This document shows positions 22,900 to 34,389 of a stretch of 64,000 nucleotides of DNA, in pieces (position 1 is the first letter of the stretch; every line of letters begins with the position of its first letter). Source of the DNA: Tetracentron sinense (Eukaryota; Streptophyta; Magnoliopsida; Trochodendrales; Trochodendraceae); the NCBI GenBank assembly GCA_015143295.1, contig CM026570.1:20715250-20779249 (forward strand), written 5' to 3'. Below the pieces are notes generated by a model that was not told the origin of the DNA, ran no database searches, and saw nothing but the letters and a program-made list of their open reading frames with translations. The position numbers and the translations under genes are program-made.

Positions 22900-24238
22900 C
22901 AGAGATTCTACGAGTGCAAAGCGTCTATCAGATCTAGACCGTAAGAGTAGTATCGTTTGACTTTGTCTACGTTGACGGGCTCGGTGAGGTCTTCGTCATC
23001 CATACGTCCAAGTCGAAGGGCGCCACCTGAGAATTTGTCTCAGATGATGTATGGGCCTTCGTAGTTTAGAGCAAACTTGCCTCTTGGATCAGGGTGATTT
23101 GGCAACACTTTCCGAAGAACCAAGTCGTCGATCTCAATGCTTCGTGGCTTGAAATTCTTGTTAAATGCCCTAATCATGCGTCTCTGATAGGCCTGAGAAT
23201 GATTAGTGGCTTTCAGTAGCTGTTCTTCAATCAAATTCAGCTGCTCATATCGGGTCTATCCCCATTCTGCTTCTGAGAGTCCTGCTTCCATTAGCAGTCG
23301 GAGTGATGGAATCTGTACTTCGATGGGGAGGACTGCTTCCATACCATAGGTCTGAGAGAATGGTGTTGCCCTAGTTGAAGTTCGGATGGACGTTCTGTAG
23401 GTCATGAGTGTGTATGGGAGCATCTCATGTCAATCAGAATAATTGGTTGTCATCTTTTCTATGATTTTATTCATATTTTTGTTGGTGGCTTCAACTGCAC
23501 CATTGGTCTGTGGCCTGTATGGCATAGAGTTGTGATGTTGAATCTTGAATTTCTGGCAGAGATTAGTCATCCCCTAGTTGTAGAAGTTGAGAGCATTGTC
23601 CATTAAAATTTCAAACGGGACTCCGTATCACAGATAATATCCCTTTTCAGAAAATACTGCACTACTGAGGTTTTGACATTGGCATAAGAGGTTACCTCGA
23701 CCAATTTTGTAAAGTAAACAATTGTAACCAGGATGAACCGATGTCTGTTGGATGCTTTTGGAGATATGGGGCCAATGACATCGATGCCCCAAGTTGAGAA
23801 TGGCCATGGAGCAGTAAGATTGTGTAACCTGGTTGGCGGTGTAATGACCCTGTGGGCATAGATTTGGCACTGGTAGCAATTCTATACATGCTTGCAACAG
23901 TCAGATTCCATGGTAAACCAGTAGTAGTCTAGTCTGAGTATTTTCTTCGCTACCAACAACTCTTTCATGTGTGGGCCGTACGTTCCTCTGTGGACTTTCT
24001 CGACTACTTTTGCGGCTTCACAAGAGTCGAGGCATCTGAGCCAGATTAGGTTCGGTGACCTTTTTTACAAGATGCTCCCTGATAGGACAAATTGAATGGC
24101 CAGTCTTCTGATTGCTCGGCGATCTGTTTTGGTAGCATCGAGAGGGAAGGTCCCATCCTCGAGGTATTGCTTGATGTCCGCGTACCAACGCTTGTTATCT
24201 GACACTTCTTCAATCTAAAGGCAGTAGGCAGGTTGATC
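22900..24238 (-). pseudogene. Tat element A integrase
   Basis: Read right to left: a zinc-finger-like block (GPHMKEL, then YYWFTMESDCCKHV and CYQCQ; 23870-24000), the catalytic core start WPFSTWGIDVIGPISPKASN (about 23750-23820), VTSYANVKTSVV, then a frame-broken middle. The C-terminal part, 23234 down to about 22915, includes LLKATNHSQAYQRRMIRAFNK and KFALNYEGPYII, typical of gypsy integrase C-termini. Stops and frameshifts are frequent. The family inserts the DNA copy into the host genome. Confidence 0.8.
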
Positions 24239-24661
24239 CTATTGTTGTATTTCGAGTGGCCAGAGCACGATGCCCCTAGGGATCTGTACGATGGAGGCGA
24301 GAGTAGCCAGTGCATCGGCGAATCTGTTATGATTCCTGGACCTGTGATTGAAGCTGATTCTTCTTAATTGAGTGATTAGCATATTGAGGTAGGCCAAGTA
24401 TGGGACTAGCCTTGCTTTCTTGATGGCCCAAAATTCATTTGCCTGACAGATTACCAAAGACGAGTCACCGTAGACGTCGATCTCTTCAATCCTGATACCC
24501 AGGGCTTCTTTCAGTCCGACTATGCATGCCTCATATTCTGCTTCGTTGTTTGAACATCTGAATCGCAATTTGATTGAGATGGGGAGATGACCTCCCTTAG
24601 GAGAGATCATGACTACTCCTGCCCCATGTCCATGGTTGTTAGCGGCTCCATCATAGTACAA
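24239..24661 (-). pseudogene. Second (extra) RNase H domain of Tat element A
   Basis: A 140-codon open stretch with YYDGAANNHGHGAGVV, NNEAEYEACIVGLKEAL and DVYGDSSLVICQ: the three acidic-residue blocks (D, E, D) of an RNase H fold, plus RNHNRFADALATLAS at the end with the last conserved Asp. An additional RNase H of this kind after the ordinary gypsy RNase H is characteristic of the Tat lineage. All catalytic acids are present, but the flanking frames are broken. Confidence 0.85.
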
Positions 24662-24779
24662 CTCCCAGCCGAGGTACCCTTACTCTTCTGCTTCTGCATA
24701 CAGGATGACTTTATCTGAAAACTGATCATGTACCGAAACATAGTCTTGTGCTGGACTGAGGGCTAGGTGTTTAGCAATC

Positions 24780-25480
24780 ACCTACCCCTTGATTGATTTC
24801 TGAGTCATGTACTTGATGTCAAATTCAGACAACATTATAAGCCACCGGGCTGTCCTCCCAGTGGTGGCTGGTTTTTTCCCAATAGGTACTTGAGTGGGTC
24901 CTTTCAGGAGATCAGGATTACCGGGTAGGAGTGCAGATAGTGCCATAGACGCTGAGTAGCTCAGACCAGTGCCAGACAAGTCTTCTCGAGCGGACTGTAC
25001 CTCTTTTTGTACTCTAACAGGCGCTTACTGATGTAGTAGATGGCTCACTTCATTTTACCTGTCTCGTCATGTTGTGCCAGGACACACCCCATGGAGATTT
25101 CTTGTACTGAGATGCAGAGTAGTAGTGGCTGTCTTGATGTAGGAGGCACAAGTGCTGGAGGGTTGAGGAGATACTGCTTTATTCGGTCAAAGGCTTCTTG
25201 GTACTCAACTATCCAGACTGTAAGTACGTTCTTCCGGAGAAGCTTGAAGATTGGCTCGCATATTGGAATAAGCTGAGAGATGAATCAACTGATGTACTGA
25301 ATTCTGCCCAGGAACCCGTGGATTTACTTTTCAGTCTAGTGGATCGGCATTTCGGTGATAGCCTTGGCTTTGACTGGATCAATCTCGATGCCTCTTTTGT
25401 TGACTATAAAGCCGATGAGCTTTCCTGATGAGGCTCTAAAGACGCATTTAGCCGGATTCAGTCTCAGGCCGAACTCTCGG
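24780..25480 (-). pseudogene. First RNase H and connection region of Tat element A
   Basis: Follows reverse transcriptase directly. Recognisable phrases are GFLGRIQYISRFISQLT, AFDRIKQYLLNPPAL, VLAQHDETGK, AIYYISKRLLEYKKRYSPLE and ARWLIMLSEFDIKYM, spread over shifted frames, as in the ordinary gypsy tether and RNase H. Broken by at least two frame changes and stops (for example before 24780). Confidence 0.75.
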
Positions 25481-25499
25481 AGTCTATCACAGATGTCTC

Positions 25500-26150
25500 T
25501 TTAAGTCTTCAGGGTGTTACCTGGCAGTAGGAGATTTAACGATCATATCATCCATATAGATTTCAACTATCTTGTGGATCATGTTATGGAACAGTGCAGT
25601 CATGACCCTCTGGTAGGTTGCCCCTACATTTTTGAGTCCGAATGACATTACCTTATAGCAAAATGTGCCCCAAGGTGTTATGAAAGAGGTTTTCTCCATG
25701 TCTTCTTCCGCCATTCTGATCTGGCTGTATCCGAAGAAGTCAATCATGAATGAGAGTGTCTCATGCCTTATGGTGTTGTCGACCAGCATGTTGATGTGTG
25801 GGAGAGAAAAATTATCTTTAGGGCTTGCATTATTTAGATTCCGGTAGTCGATGCACATTCGGACTTTACCATCCTCTTGGGTACCGGCACAATGTTGGCT
25901 AACCACTCGGGTAGTTTGCTACTATCAGGGAGCCTTCTTTGATCTGTTTCTCAAATTCTTCCTTGGCTTTCGGTGACCATTCGGGCCTCATCCGTCTCAG
26001 TTTCTGCTTAACTAGTCTGACGTCAGGGTTCAGGGGCAGTTTGTGTACCACCAATGCTGGGTCTAAGCCAGGCATGTCTGCATACAACCAGGTGAAGACT
26101 TCACTGTAGCTTTTCAGGAAGTTGATCATGTATGTTCTCTACTGAGGGCT
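25500..26150 (-). pseudogene. Tat element A reverse transcriptase
   Basis: Contains DMPGLDPALVVHKLPLNP, ANYPSG, then (after a frame change near 25900) VRMCIDYRNLN, ASPKDNFSLPHIN, GYSQIRM, TPWGTFCYKVMSFGLKN and the active-site box YMDD in IYMDDMIVKS. These are gypsy reverse transcriptase motifs in the right order. The IDFFG stretch carries the first catalytic Asp. The TAG after ANYPSG and the frame change prevent a full product. Confidence 0.88.
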
Positions 26151-27399
26151 CATAGTCGTGCTAATCTTGACTAGCTAGGGACTATCCTCAGAACTAAGGT
26201 TGACTGTCTCAGTGTCCTTAATGTTCAATTGTAGTAGCCCTTCACTATGCTCTAGGAGGTCTAAGATTTCCTGAGGCAGTTCCTCTTCCTGTTCTGAGTC
26301 ATACTCCACTTCTGAATGTTCAAGGAGGGTTTCAGGGGTAGCCTTGTCAGACGCAATTTCCTGGCAAATCAATTAGTTTAGTTTACCATGCTTAAATTTT
26401 TTATTTTTGATGGCTTCAGGACATTGGGCCTTCCAGGGGAAGAGTTCGCGTGATTTCATCATCAGTCGATATGAAATGTTTTTATTTTGAAAAATATAAT
26501 TTTGAGTCAAAACATTTGATTTTCATTGATAAAGCAGTGGACTGTTTACAAAATGACTCAAACAAAAAGAGGCCGACAGTGGCCTAGCATTTGGATTTTG
26601 CTAATGGGAGCAAAAGAGAGATAAATGGAGGAGAAAGGTGGTACTTCGATCACTACTTGGTCGAACCAACCTGAACTGTAACTTGTTTGCCCCGGCCCTG
26701 AGCGGCCTCGATGGTGAGAGCCTCGGTCCACCAATGGATCAGTGGTCGGTGACTGGAGGATGTTTTGGCACTGTTGGAGAGGGCGCAGATCTGCTCTCTC
26801 GCTGGATTTTCTATTTCTGCTTTATCTTCGACAGTCAGCTGATCGAATATCTGGGTCATGCTGAATATTTATGGATCTGAAATCCCTAAAGATTCAACAC
26901 TAGGCTGCGGGTTTGAGGTATTGGCAACTGGTGTATGATGTGTATCTGGGTAAGGTTTGAATGTTCCTAGAAAAAAATTTATAGAGATATGAGGTTGGGG
27001 TTCGGTTTTCACCAACCGACTGTTCTTCTTGGTGAATTTGGAGAGATAATCCTCAAATCTGGGCTTGTACCCCAGTCCAAGTGGCAGAGTGTAGTGAGGA
27101 GGGGTATATCTCTTTTTCATCCCCTAATTTCTTACTCCCAAGCCTGCCCCTGGTTGATAGTTCATCCTGACCATCATCTTAACAAACGGTGGGATCATCT
27201 GCTTGCTTTGCTCTTCTACCTGAGCAATGGAACTGACCTGGTCGAACTGGTATGTCATGAAGGTTGTACCTTACCTCAATTCTTGAATATCCCCGAAGGA
27301 ACTAGCCATCTCCTCTGAAGGGATTATAACCAAGTGGTCTTCTTGAATGAATTTGACCCTCTGATGGAGAGAGGAGGGAATGGCTCTAGCCGCGTGGAC
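26151..27399 (-). other. Spacer between protease and reverse transcriptase of Tat A
   Basis: Broken frames with acidic stretches (HSEVEYDSEQEEELPQE, 26175-26372) and a piece resembling the gag-pol linker. There is no catalytic motif. Open frames on the plus strand (26638-27318) are antisense shadows. Confidence 0.5.
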
Positions 27400-27765
27400 C
27401 TACAACCTTCCCAAGAGCAAGGTAAATGAAGCTGGTATACTCACGACCTGGAAGTTTGTAGTGAACTGAGTTGGTCCGACCCTGATGGTCAAGTCAATAT
27501 CACCCAAGTTCTGCTTGGTAGAATTATCGAATGACCTAATGGTCATCGGTCTCTTTTTTACTTGACTAAGATCTAGACCCAGGCTTTGTAGTGTGGAGAG
27601 AGTGTAGACATTGAGGCCGGAGCCGTTATCAATGAGTACTGATAATAGAGTTTGCTCCATGCACTGAACTGTGATGTATAAAACCCGGGTGTGATCCCTA
27701 TCACTATCCGGTATTTCTTTCACTGTAAAGCAGATAATTCTGGATTCAAGTACTTGTCCAACCAT
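27400..27765 (-). pseudogene. Tat element A aspartic protease
   Basis: A 121-codon stretch with LLSVLIDNGSGLNVYTLSTL, where the usual D-S/T-G active site reads DNGS as in many Tat elements, and a later TLLLGR block matching the ALLG-type second motif of retropepsins. Flanks are frame-shifted. Confidence 0.75.
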
Positions 27766-28189
27766 ATGCCCTAGTTTCTCGAGCGATATGTCGGGTGTTA
27801 CGTGGGCATTGCTAAATACTCGAAGCAGTTGCTTCCGGTGAATGCTCGGAAGTCAAAAGGAGATCCAAGATGGAAATCTGTGCGAGCACTTTGCTTAACA
27901 GCTGGGTGATATTGAACTCTTCTGCTTTCTCTAGGATCTTAATCAGAATTGTCAAGTCTGCTACCTCTTTCTCTGGGTCTGACACCCCTATGTACTCTTT
28001 CTTTGTTCCCTTTGCATTTGTCAGCTCAGCTGCGAGAGGTTGGTATACTCGGCAAGATTGGGTAAGGTTTGCAATGCTTTTACTCTCAAGGATGAGGAAG
28101 TGATGAGCGGGTACTTGGTTGAAGACAAAAAGTGGAGCTAGGATGTACGGGATCCGGATAAGGCCTGAAGTGGTTGAGGCTTGAGTTGG

Positions 28190-29982
28190 AGCTATGGGCC
28201 AGTTTGCAGGGCAAGGGATGATATAAATGATCTATTCAGGGAAAGGAATTTGAACCGGAGACTAGATAGTCTGTATATTTGACTAAGAAGATGGGATTAT
28301 AACTAGGTGTTGGTAAAAATGCCTGATGATGCCATCACCAATTACGGGTGCGTACGATCTCGGTTGCCCTGCCCCGGGTTCTTCACACTTATTAAAGTTG
28401 ACTTATTTTTGTGTGAGGGCAGTGGCACCTGGTCGATGCTGGCATTACTAGGAGTCAATTCAACCTTACCCTTATCCAGGAGATCCTGGATAGCGCACTT
28501 CAGGCCAATGCAGTAGTCTTTTGCATGGCCTAGGCCTTGATAAAAGGCGTAGTATTAATTGGCATCATAGTTTTTATTTCGTTTGTCTAGAGGTAAGAGA
28601 GGAGCAGGGCCTCTCAATGTGAGAAGACTATGCTTGGTTAAGAAACCCAACACTGGCTAAGAGAATAGGGAAGAGGGGTAAAGTTTTTAGGGGGACGGTT
28701 TTGCCCCCATTTTGTTTGACTGCCCGAGTACTACCGGATGCTTGCTGAGATGGAACGGCTGGAGCCGATAATCTGATAGGAGCTGAAGAAGATACCACCT
28801 ACACATCTTCTCTTCTTTTCTGGTCCCGGGGATCGCTGTTTCTGCTAGCTGATGTCGCCGTTGTTTTGGGGGCAGTAAGCCCTAAGCTGGAGTTTATGAC
28901 ACCGCTTTGGATGACTGACTCAATGCGGGCACTGATCTTGACAATTGTGCCAAAGTCTACCATTGGCAAAGTTACCATTAAGGTGGAATAGGGCTACTTC
29001 AGGGTGCCCATGAATATATTTGCCAACTTCTCTTTGGGGATAGAAGTAGAAACTTTTGCAGCCCTTTTCCTCCAGTAGGTGGCGTACTCTAAGAATGATT
29101 CGTTGTTACACTGACTCATCTGTTTGAGCTGGCTTCTCTGAGGCCAGAGTTCTTGGTTGAAGGAGTATTGCTCCACAAAACTATCCATAGCGTCTTGCTA
29201 GGTTTTGATTCTCTGTTTGTCGACTGACATCCACCATATAAGGGCTACTCCCTTCAAAATTTTCTGAAAGTACTAGATAAGCATAGGCTGGTTCTTGTTG
29301 TGCTAGAGCGTATCCCCAAATACAACTGTAAATGTTACTTTGGACAGCCAGTACCATCGTACTTGTACAAATCAGGTACTTTGAAGCAAGCGGGAATAGC
29401 ATCCCAGGAAGAGAAAATCAGGTCTTTCAATGAGAGACAGGGACTGGTAGATGCCCCTTTTTCCATCTCATTTCTTCCTTCATCTGTTTGATTTTCTCGT
29501 GCTGATCTCTGAGGGATGGAGTTGGGTCTGAGGATGACGGCCTATCCTGATTGACATGTGAGAATTTCGGCTGCTCATCATAGTGATCATACTCTTCTCC
29601 TCCACCTATTACAGGTATAGGGTTAGGAATGATGAGAGGGTTAGGTTGATGTAGCTCTGGATTAGGCTGTTCAGGGGTTTTTCCGATAGGGATTCGGGTG
29701 GAGGGTTCTTCAATTCAGGCACCAATCAGAATCTTCAGGAATTCCAGAACACTATCCAACATTGCCTGCATAACTGCTATATCCCTGTCGTGGGCCTGTA
29801 ACATCTCATCGGTCCTCTGCTATTGGTCTGATGATTCTGCCATGGATTTTGAGCTGCTCTCAGATGGTGCAGTATAAGGTACTATCTCCATAATGGGCAC
29901 CTCTGTCGGGACTGCGTATGCAGCTACTGCTTCTGCGAGAATCGTAGTCATAGAACCAATCATGGATTGGCTCATGCAAACT
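28190..29982 (-). pseudogene. Tat element A gag
   Basis: From the N-terminus: a low-complexity start (MSQSMIGSMTTILAEAVA), a spacer, then the gag core with SNIYSCIWGYALAQ, FVEQYSFNQELWPQRSQLKQ and ESFLEYATYWRKRAAKV (29000-29190). This is the conserved heart of Tat-type gag (F-x-E-Q-Y-x-x-N..., then F-x-E-Y-x-x-R-W-R). The matching core in element B is at 53361-53830. It carries several stops, and the zinc-knuckle end is not clear. Confidence 0.8.
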
Positions 29983-30119
29983 GAAAAGATGCAATGGTTA
30001 AACCTAAATATGTATGATGACAAGAAGAAGAAGATGCTCGAAATGGATTTTTTTCATTGATGCATGACAAAGTGGAGTGACTACAAGTTTGTGTGACTTA
30101 AAAAAGAGCAAAACACTCG

Positions 30120-31650
30120 ATCCTAGGCAGGTCCGTCCGAGATCACTAAGTTAAGTGGCCTGGGCACACCGTTCAGGTCTATGATCTGCTGTTGGAAGGA
30201 TGTGACCTCAACCTCTATGTTTTCAATCGCCTCAGAAGCATTGAACATCTGGGATCTGAATTGTCGGATCCGATCGGTCATCTCAACCTTTGCACTATCA
30301 AGCTGTTCTTGGTAGAAGTGCAACTGGGCTCGGATGACAACTGTTTCTCTGGCGTTACCTTTCCGCTTCTTTTGGTAGGACCAGACTGTCTGATCGAGAT
30401 GCTCGATCTGCTCTTGCATGGCCTGAAGTTCATGCTCCCGCTATGATTCTTGTAGCCTGAATGCTTGTTGAACCTTTCGTAGTTTTCTCTCTTTCATTTG
30501 GATTTAGAGCTGTCTCTCCAAGAAGATATCTCTCCAGGGAACCACCTTTTCATCTAAGGGTATGGTTTCGTGAGATGGAGCTGAGACTGGTGTGGGGAGT
30601 TCCTTAGGCATAGGTATACTGGATGGAATGTCAGGATCTTCCATCCAAAGCCAGTATACTGAATCTATAGGCGGTCCTGATGTAACCAGAAAATCAGGCC
30701 ACTGATCTCGCTTGGAACTTCGCCAATCTCACTGAAATCGGCATGTGAGGCTATCGAAGTGCATTGTGAACGAGATCCAATCATTTCCCTACTAGTCTAT
30801 AACTGGGATACGCTGAGGGAATCTGAATTATCGAAGGACTCGGAGTGGGGTGTAGATTGCAGAGCCTGTTGGCCCGGCAAGGATCATATATCGTCTTCCG
30901 GTGATGACAACACGAGGTAGCTTTTTTAGTACAAGCCACTCACATTGCCCACAATCTCTTCCTCTGTAAGGGTTTAGAAAAGCTGGTAGAGCTTTCTGAC
31001 GTCTGTAGTCACTATCGAGCCTTGATTCTGAGAAATCCGTCAAGGTAGACTATAGGCTTTACAAAGGTCGGCATGTACTGCTATGATTGTAGGCAGGTAT
31101 CCTACCAATCATAGGTGCAGGAGAGGTGTACTAGCATGAAAGATGCCCTTTCGGTGGTCTGCTGCTTGGTTGAGACCCTTGAGAAACTTTGCTAGGATGA
31201 CTAGAACGACTTAACCAGAGTTGCGCATGTCCTCGAGAATCCCTACTAGTACTGACTCGACTAGGGTGCGGCACCTCGGGAATTCCAGCTGAGATATAGC
31301 TATCAGTGCAAGGGCGTTGAGACACAGAATTCTGCTTTAATAGAGTCAAGGTTCCACCTACGCTTGTACTGCTTTTTGAGAAATTCGACAGGTATCCGAT
31401 CGAAAGAGTCATTAAGACTGAGTTACAAAAAGGCAAGCTTGATATGCAAGAACCTAGATAGGTCTGCCTGATATGTTGTCTTGTAGCACGGAACTATGAC
31501 TTCGTCATCCATATTTAGACCTAAGATGCGCTGAATCTCTTCCAATGTTGGACACAGTTCATTATTACCAAAACCGAACATCATGTGAGACGGGTTCCAA
31601 CACTGGATAGCTGCGTTAATAAGGCGTGAGTCCAGTTTAACCATGGATAG
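30120..31650 (-). pseudogene. Tat element A extra ORF1 upstream of gag
   Basis: The N-terminal part (31423-31644) includes CWNPSHMMFGFGNNELCPTL and EEIQRILGL, then FDRIPVEFLKKQYKRRWN. A later block (30830-31043) reads LKKLPRVVITGRRYMILAG and PLRVLR. The end (30123-30419) is a charged, helix-prone stretch (MQEQIEHLDQTVW and on) likely to form a coiled coil. This is the ORF1 product of Tat/Ogre elements (plant DUF7745-like). Its role is unknown. Multiple stops and frame changes are present. Confidence 0.7.
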
Positions 31651-32656
31651 GTTTAGGATAATCCCAGTTTTGTTGTACTGAGTCCAAGCAATACACTGAC
31701 TCAGGGTAAAGGCCTCTATTACTTTCTAGAGGTTGTGATCACATGTCCCCTGTGAAGTCAAATGCATGAGCCCGGGCCGGTTGACCAACTGAATGGGTTA
31801 TTCCTGAAGGACCTGCCATCTAAATTGGACAAAAGACAGACTCGATGTGAGTGTACTATGTATATAGAGGAAATATGCAAAGATGATGCAATTTTTTTAT
31901 TTTTTATTTTTGATTGGGTGTGACAAGGCACATGTGATCCGATAGAGCAGACAGACGGAGTTCCGACATGCTTTAATCTGGGTTGTTGAAAATCGGGGAA
32001 CCTATTAGGTCAAGGTTGAGGGTAGGCCTATGAAAGCCTATCCGCCTGAGATTTGAACCCCATATGCTATGTCGAGAAGTAGGGTAGGATGTGTTTTATT
32101 ACAAGCACAAGTTTAGCTCATTACATGCCATTGGGTGGATGGTTATCCAGGTAGAGTGTGCCTAGTTAGTCAACCATGATTGAGGACAGGTATAGGGTGC
32201 AAGCAGGTTAGGGTTTAGGATAACCCTCCATGGGTGGGCTGTTTGTAAAATATACTTTAACTTAGACTATATATATGAATGCTAGTTTGATTCAATTGTG
32301 TTCCAAAGTGTAGGGGGTCACTTAACACCGTATATACGATTCCCTTGAAAAAGAATGATTGGTGTAAGCGGGAGCGTTCAGAATCCTTCCCTGAGGGTAA
32401 TTAGGGTAACTTCGCGGACCTCCAAAACTATTAAGCCACTGACACTGAGGATGATCATCCACCAGCCGTTGACATAATAAGCATGACTACTAGGTTTAAT
32501 GAGATAATTATACTACTATGACATGTCATAGATGCACACAGTACATAATTAAATAAGATATGTAAAATTATTAGTATTAAGTTAAATACTTAAGCATTTT
32601 AGCAAGTTTGAGATTAATTGGTTGGATCATAAGTTCTGGGTTGAACCTTAAGAATA
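31651..32656 (-). other. Leader of Tat element A
   Basis: Non-coding. It shares phrases with the leader of element B, for example GGTGTAAGCGGGAGCGTTC near 32360 against its complement near 50000, and the palindromic GGATGATCATCC near 32450. This supports a common lineage for both elements. Confidence 0.6.
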
Positions 32657-32674
32657 TCCCCAGTAGAGTCGCCA
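32657..32674 (-). other. Primer binding site of Tat element A
   Basis: On the minus strand TGGCGACTCTACTGGGGA, 4 bp after the LTR end. The identical 18-mer follows the 5' LTR of element B at 49682-49699. It is not the usual initiator-Met type; the cognate tRNA was not determined here. Confidence 0.85.
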
Positions 32675-32678
32675 GAGC

Positions 32679-34376
32679 TGTGAGCGCGAGTTTCAGAACC
32701 CTAAAAAATCTCAGGGGCTTAGAGTCGCCACCTATTCATTCAGAAGGGATAAGTCCTCGAAATTTAGATAAAGTCTTGGTTAGCGTTTTGAAATTAGGGT
32801 AAGAGGTTCGGTTAAGTCTAGGGAAGGTGTTAGGCACCCCGAGGCTTCCGTTTTACAACGGTTCCTTACTCTCTAGGATTAAGTCAATTAATGTCAAAAT
32901 TTGTTAAAATGTCTAAGTGTTTAAAGTAGGACTAATCTAAAAAGAAAAGCTAACTAGGGTCGAACCCGGGTTGAGTTACCTACGTAGTCACATTGGGGTG
33001 AGATCAGACCGAGCGTAGTTGTGACACATAAGCTCGTGCCAAGGATAGAGGGTGTGTGTGTGTGCACCAAGGGTGGCTAACAAACTAGTCCGATAGATTA
33101 AGGTTTGATTGACCGAGGTTGGTCAAGTGCATGGTATTGGGTCCAGTAGGCCAAAAGGGAAGTCCGATAGGCTAAGGCAAAGTTTGACTAAGATTAGGGT
33201 TGCTAACTGGGATTAAGTCAAACTAACCAGGGTTAAGATTGCTAACCATAGTTAAAAAAGGTATGGTCAAGCCCGATAAGCTGAGATTGGGCTCGGTAGG
33301 CCAAGGGTAAGTCCGGTAGGTTAAGGGATTAAGCTTGCCAAAATGGATTTAACTGAGATTAGGGTTGCTAACCGAAGTTAATGAGAGTTAACCATCGTTA
33401 GGATTGCTAACCATGGTAAAAAGGTCTAAAAAGTATGTTTTTGGTCTTTTTGTATTTTTTGGATTTTTTAGGATTTTTCCAAATTTTTTTCTAGTGGTTA
33501 AGGACTGCTTTACCATGGTTAAGGGGTAGGTCACCATAGTTAGGACTGCTAACCAGAGTCAAATGGCTGAAATAGACCATTTTTGGGCATCTCAAAATAT
33601 TTCTGATTTTCTGAGTAATTTTTCAGAATTTTATGGGTTAAGGGCTGCTTAACCATGGTTAAATATTAACCAAATATGGGTTTAACCATGGTTAAGGGTC
33701 TGGTCGGGTCAGGTTTGGGCTCAGGGAGCATGGTAGGGCCTAGACTGCCCTCCTACCTGGTCTGGGCCTTGTGCAAAGTCCAGAAAACAAAAATTCCAAA
33801 ATTGAGGTAATCAGATTACCTCCATTACCACCAATTAGGATTTTTTGAATTTTGAGCCCCACCTTAATGGTCTCTAAGGCATGGTGGGCCCCTGTTTGGG
33901 CCCACAGAGGCTTTGTGATGAATTATTTTAGGGGTTTTGGGCTTGAAATAGGCCTTGGGCCCTTAGGGTTTTACCTAGGGTTTTAAGTGGGGTTTATCTA
34001 GGGTTAGCTAGGGTTTAGGGTATTACCTAGCGTTTGACTAGGGTTTAGGTTATTACCTAGGGTTTAGCTAAGGTTTAGGGTATTACCTAGGGTTTAACTA
34101 GGGACCTAGAGTCAGCTAGGATTTGGATTAGGGTTTACCTAGGGTTACTAGGGCTTGGATTAGGGTTTACCTAGGGCTACTAGGGTTTAGGGTTTTACCT
34201 AGGATTAGTCTTTACCTAAGGCTTGGCTAGGGTTAGGGTTGTACCTTGGGTTAGTATAGGGTTTGAATTATGGTTTACCTAGGTCTACTAGGGTTTACCT
34301 ATGGTTTAGCTGGGGATCACCATGGTGAAAAGGTTTACCCATAGTTGGAGAGGGGTGTAAAAATTAGGTGCTTACA
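32679..34376 (-). repeat. 5' LTR of Tat element A (shortened)
   Basis: 1698 bp, starting (minus strand) TGTAAGCACCTAATTTTTAC and ending CGCTCACA. Compared with the 3' LTR it lacks about 1.1 kb: the hairpin at 33801-33836 fuses the left half of one hairpin (16680-16707) with the right half of another (19235-19262). It contains the telomere-like TACCTAGGGTTT array (33965-34315). Confidence 0.85.
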
Positions 34377-34389
34377 CCTATTTCCTTCC

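Larger units (their letters stand above)
15634..34376 (-). mobile_element. Tat/Ogre-type Ty3/gypsy element A, decayed
   Basis: Minus-strand element in the order 5' LTR (32679-34376), primer binding site, leader, extra ORF1, gag, protease, reverse transcriptase, RNase H, second RNase H, integrase, long 3' UTR with tandem array, polypurine tract, 3' LTR (15634-19796, interrupted by a copia solo LTR). The ORF1 upstream of gag, the extra RNase H after the first, and tandem repeats after integrase are the hallmarks of the Tat/Ogre lineage. All coding parts carry stops and frameshifts, so it is not autonomous now. Its left LTR edge is blurred by rearrangement. Confidence 0.85.

Noticed and set aside
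24046..25276. Plus-strand and alternative-frame open frames over the Tat pol region
   Set aside because: Shadows of the RNase H and reverse transcriptase coding on the minus strand.
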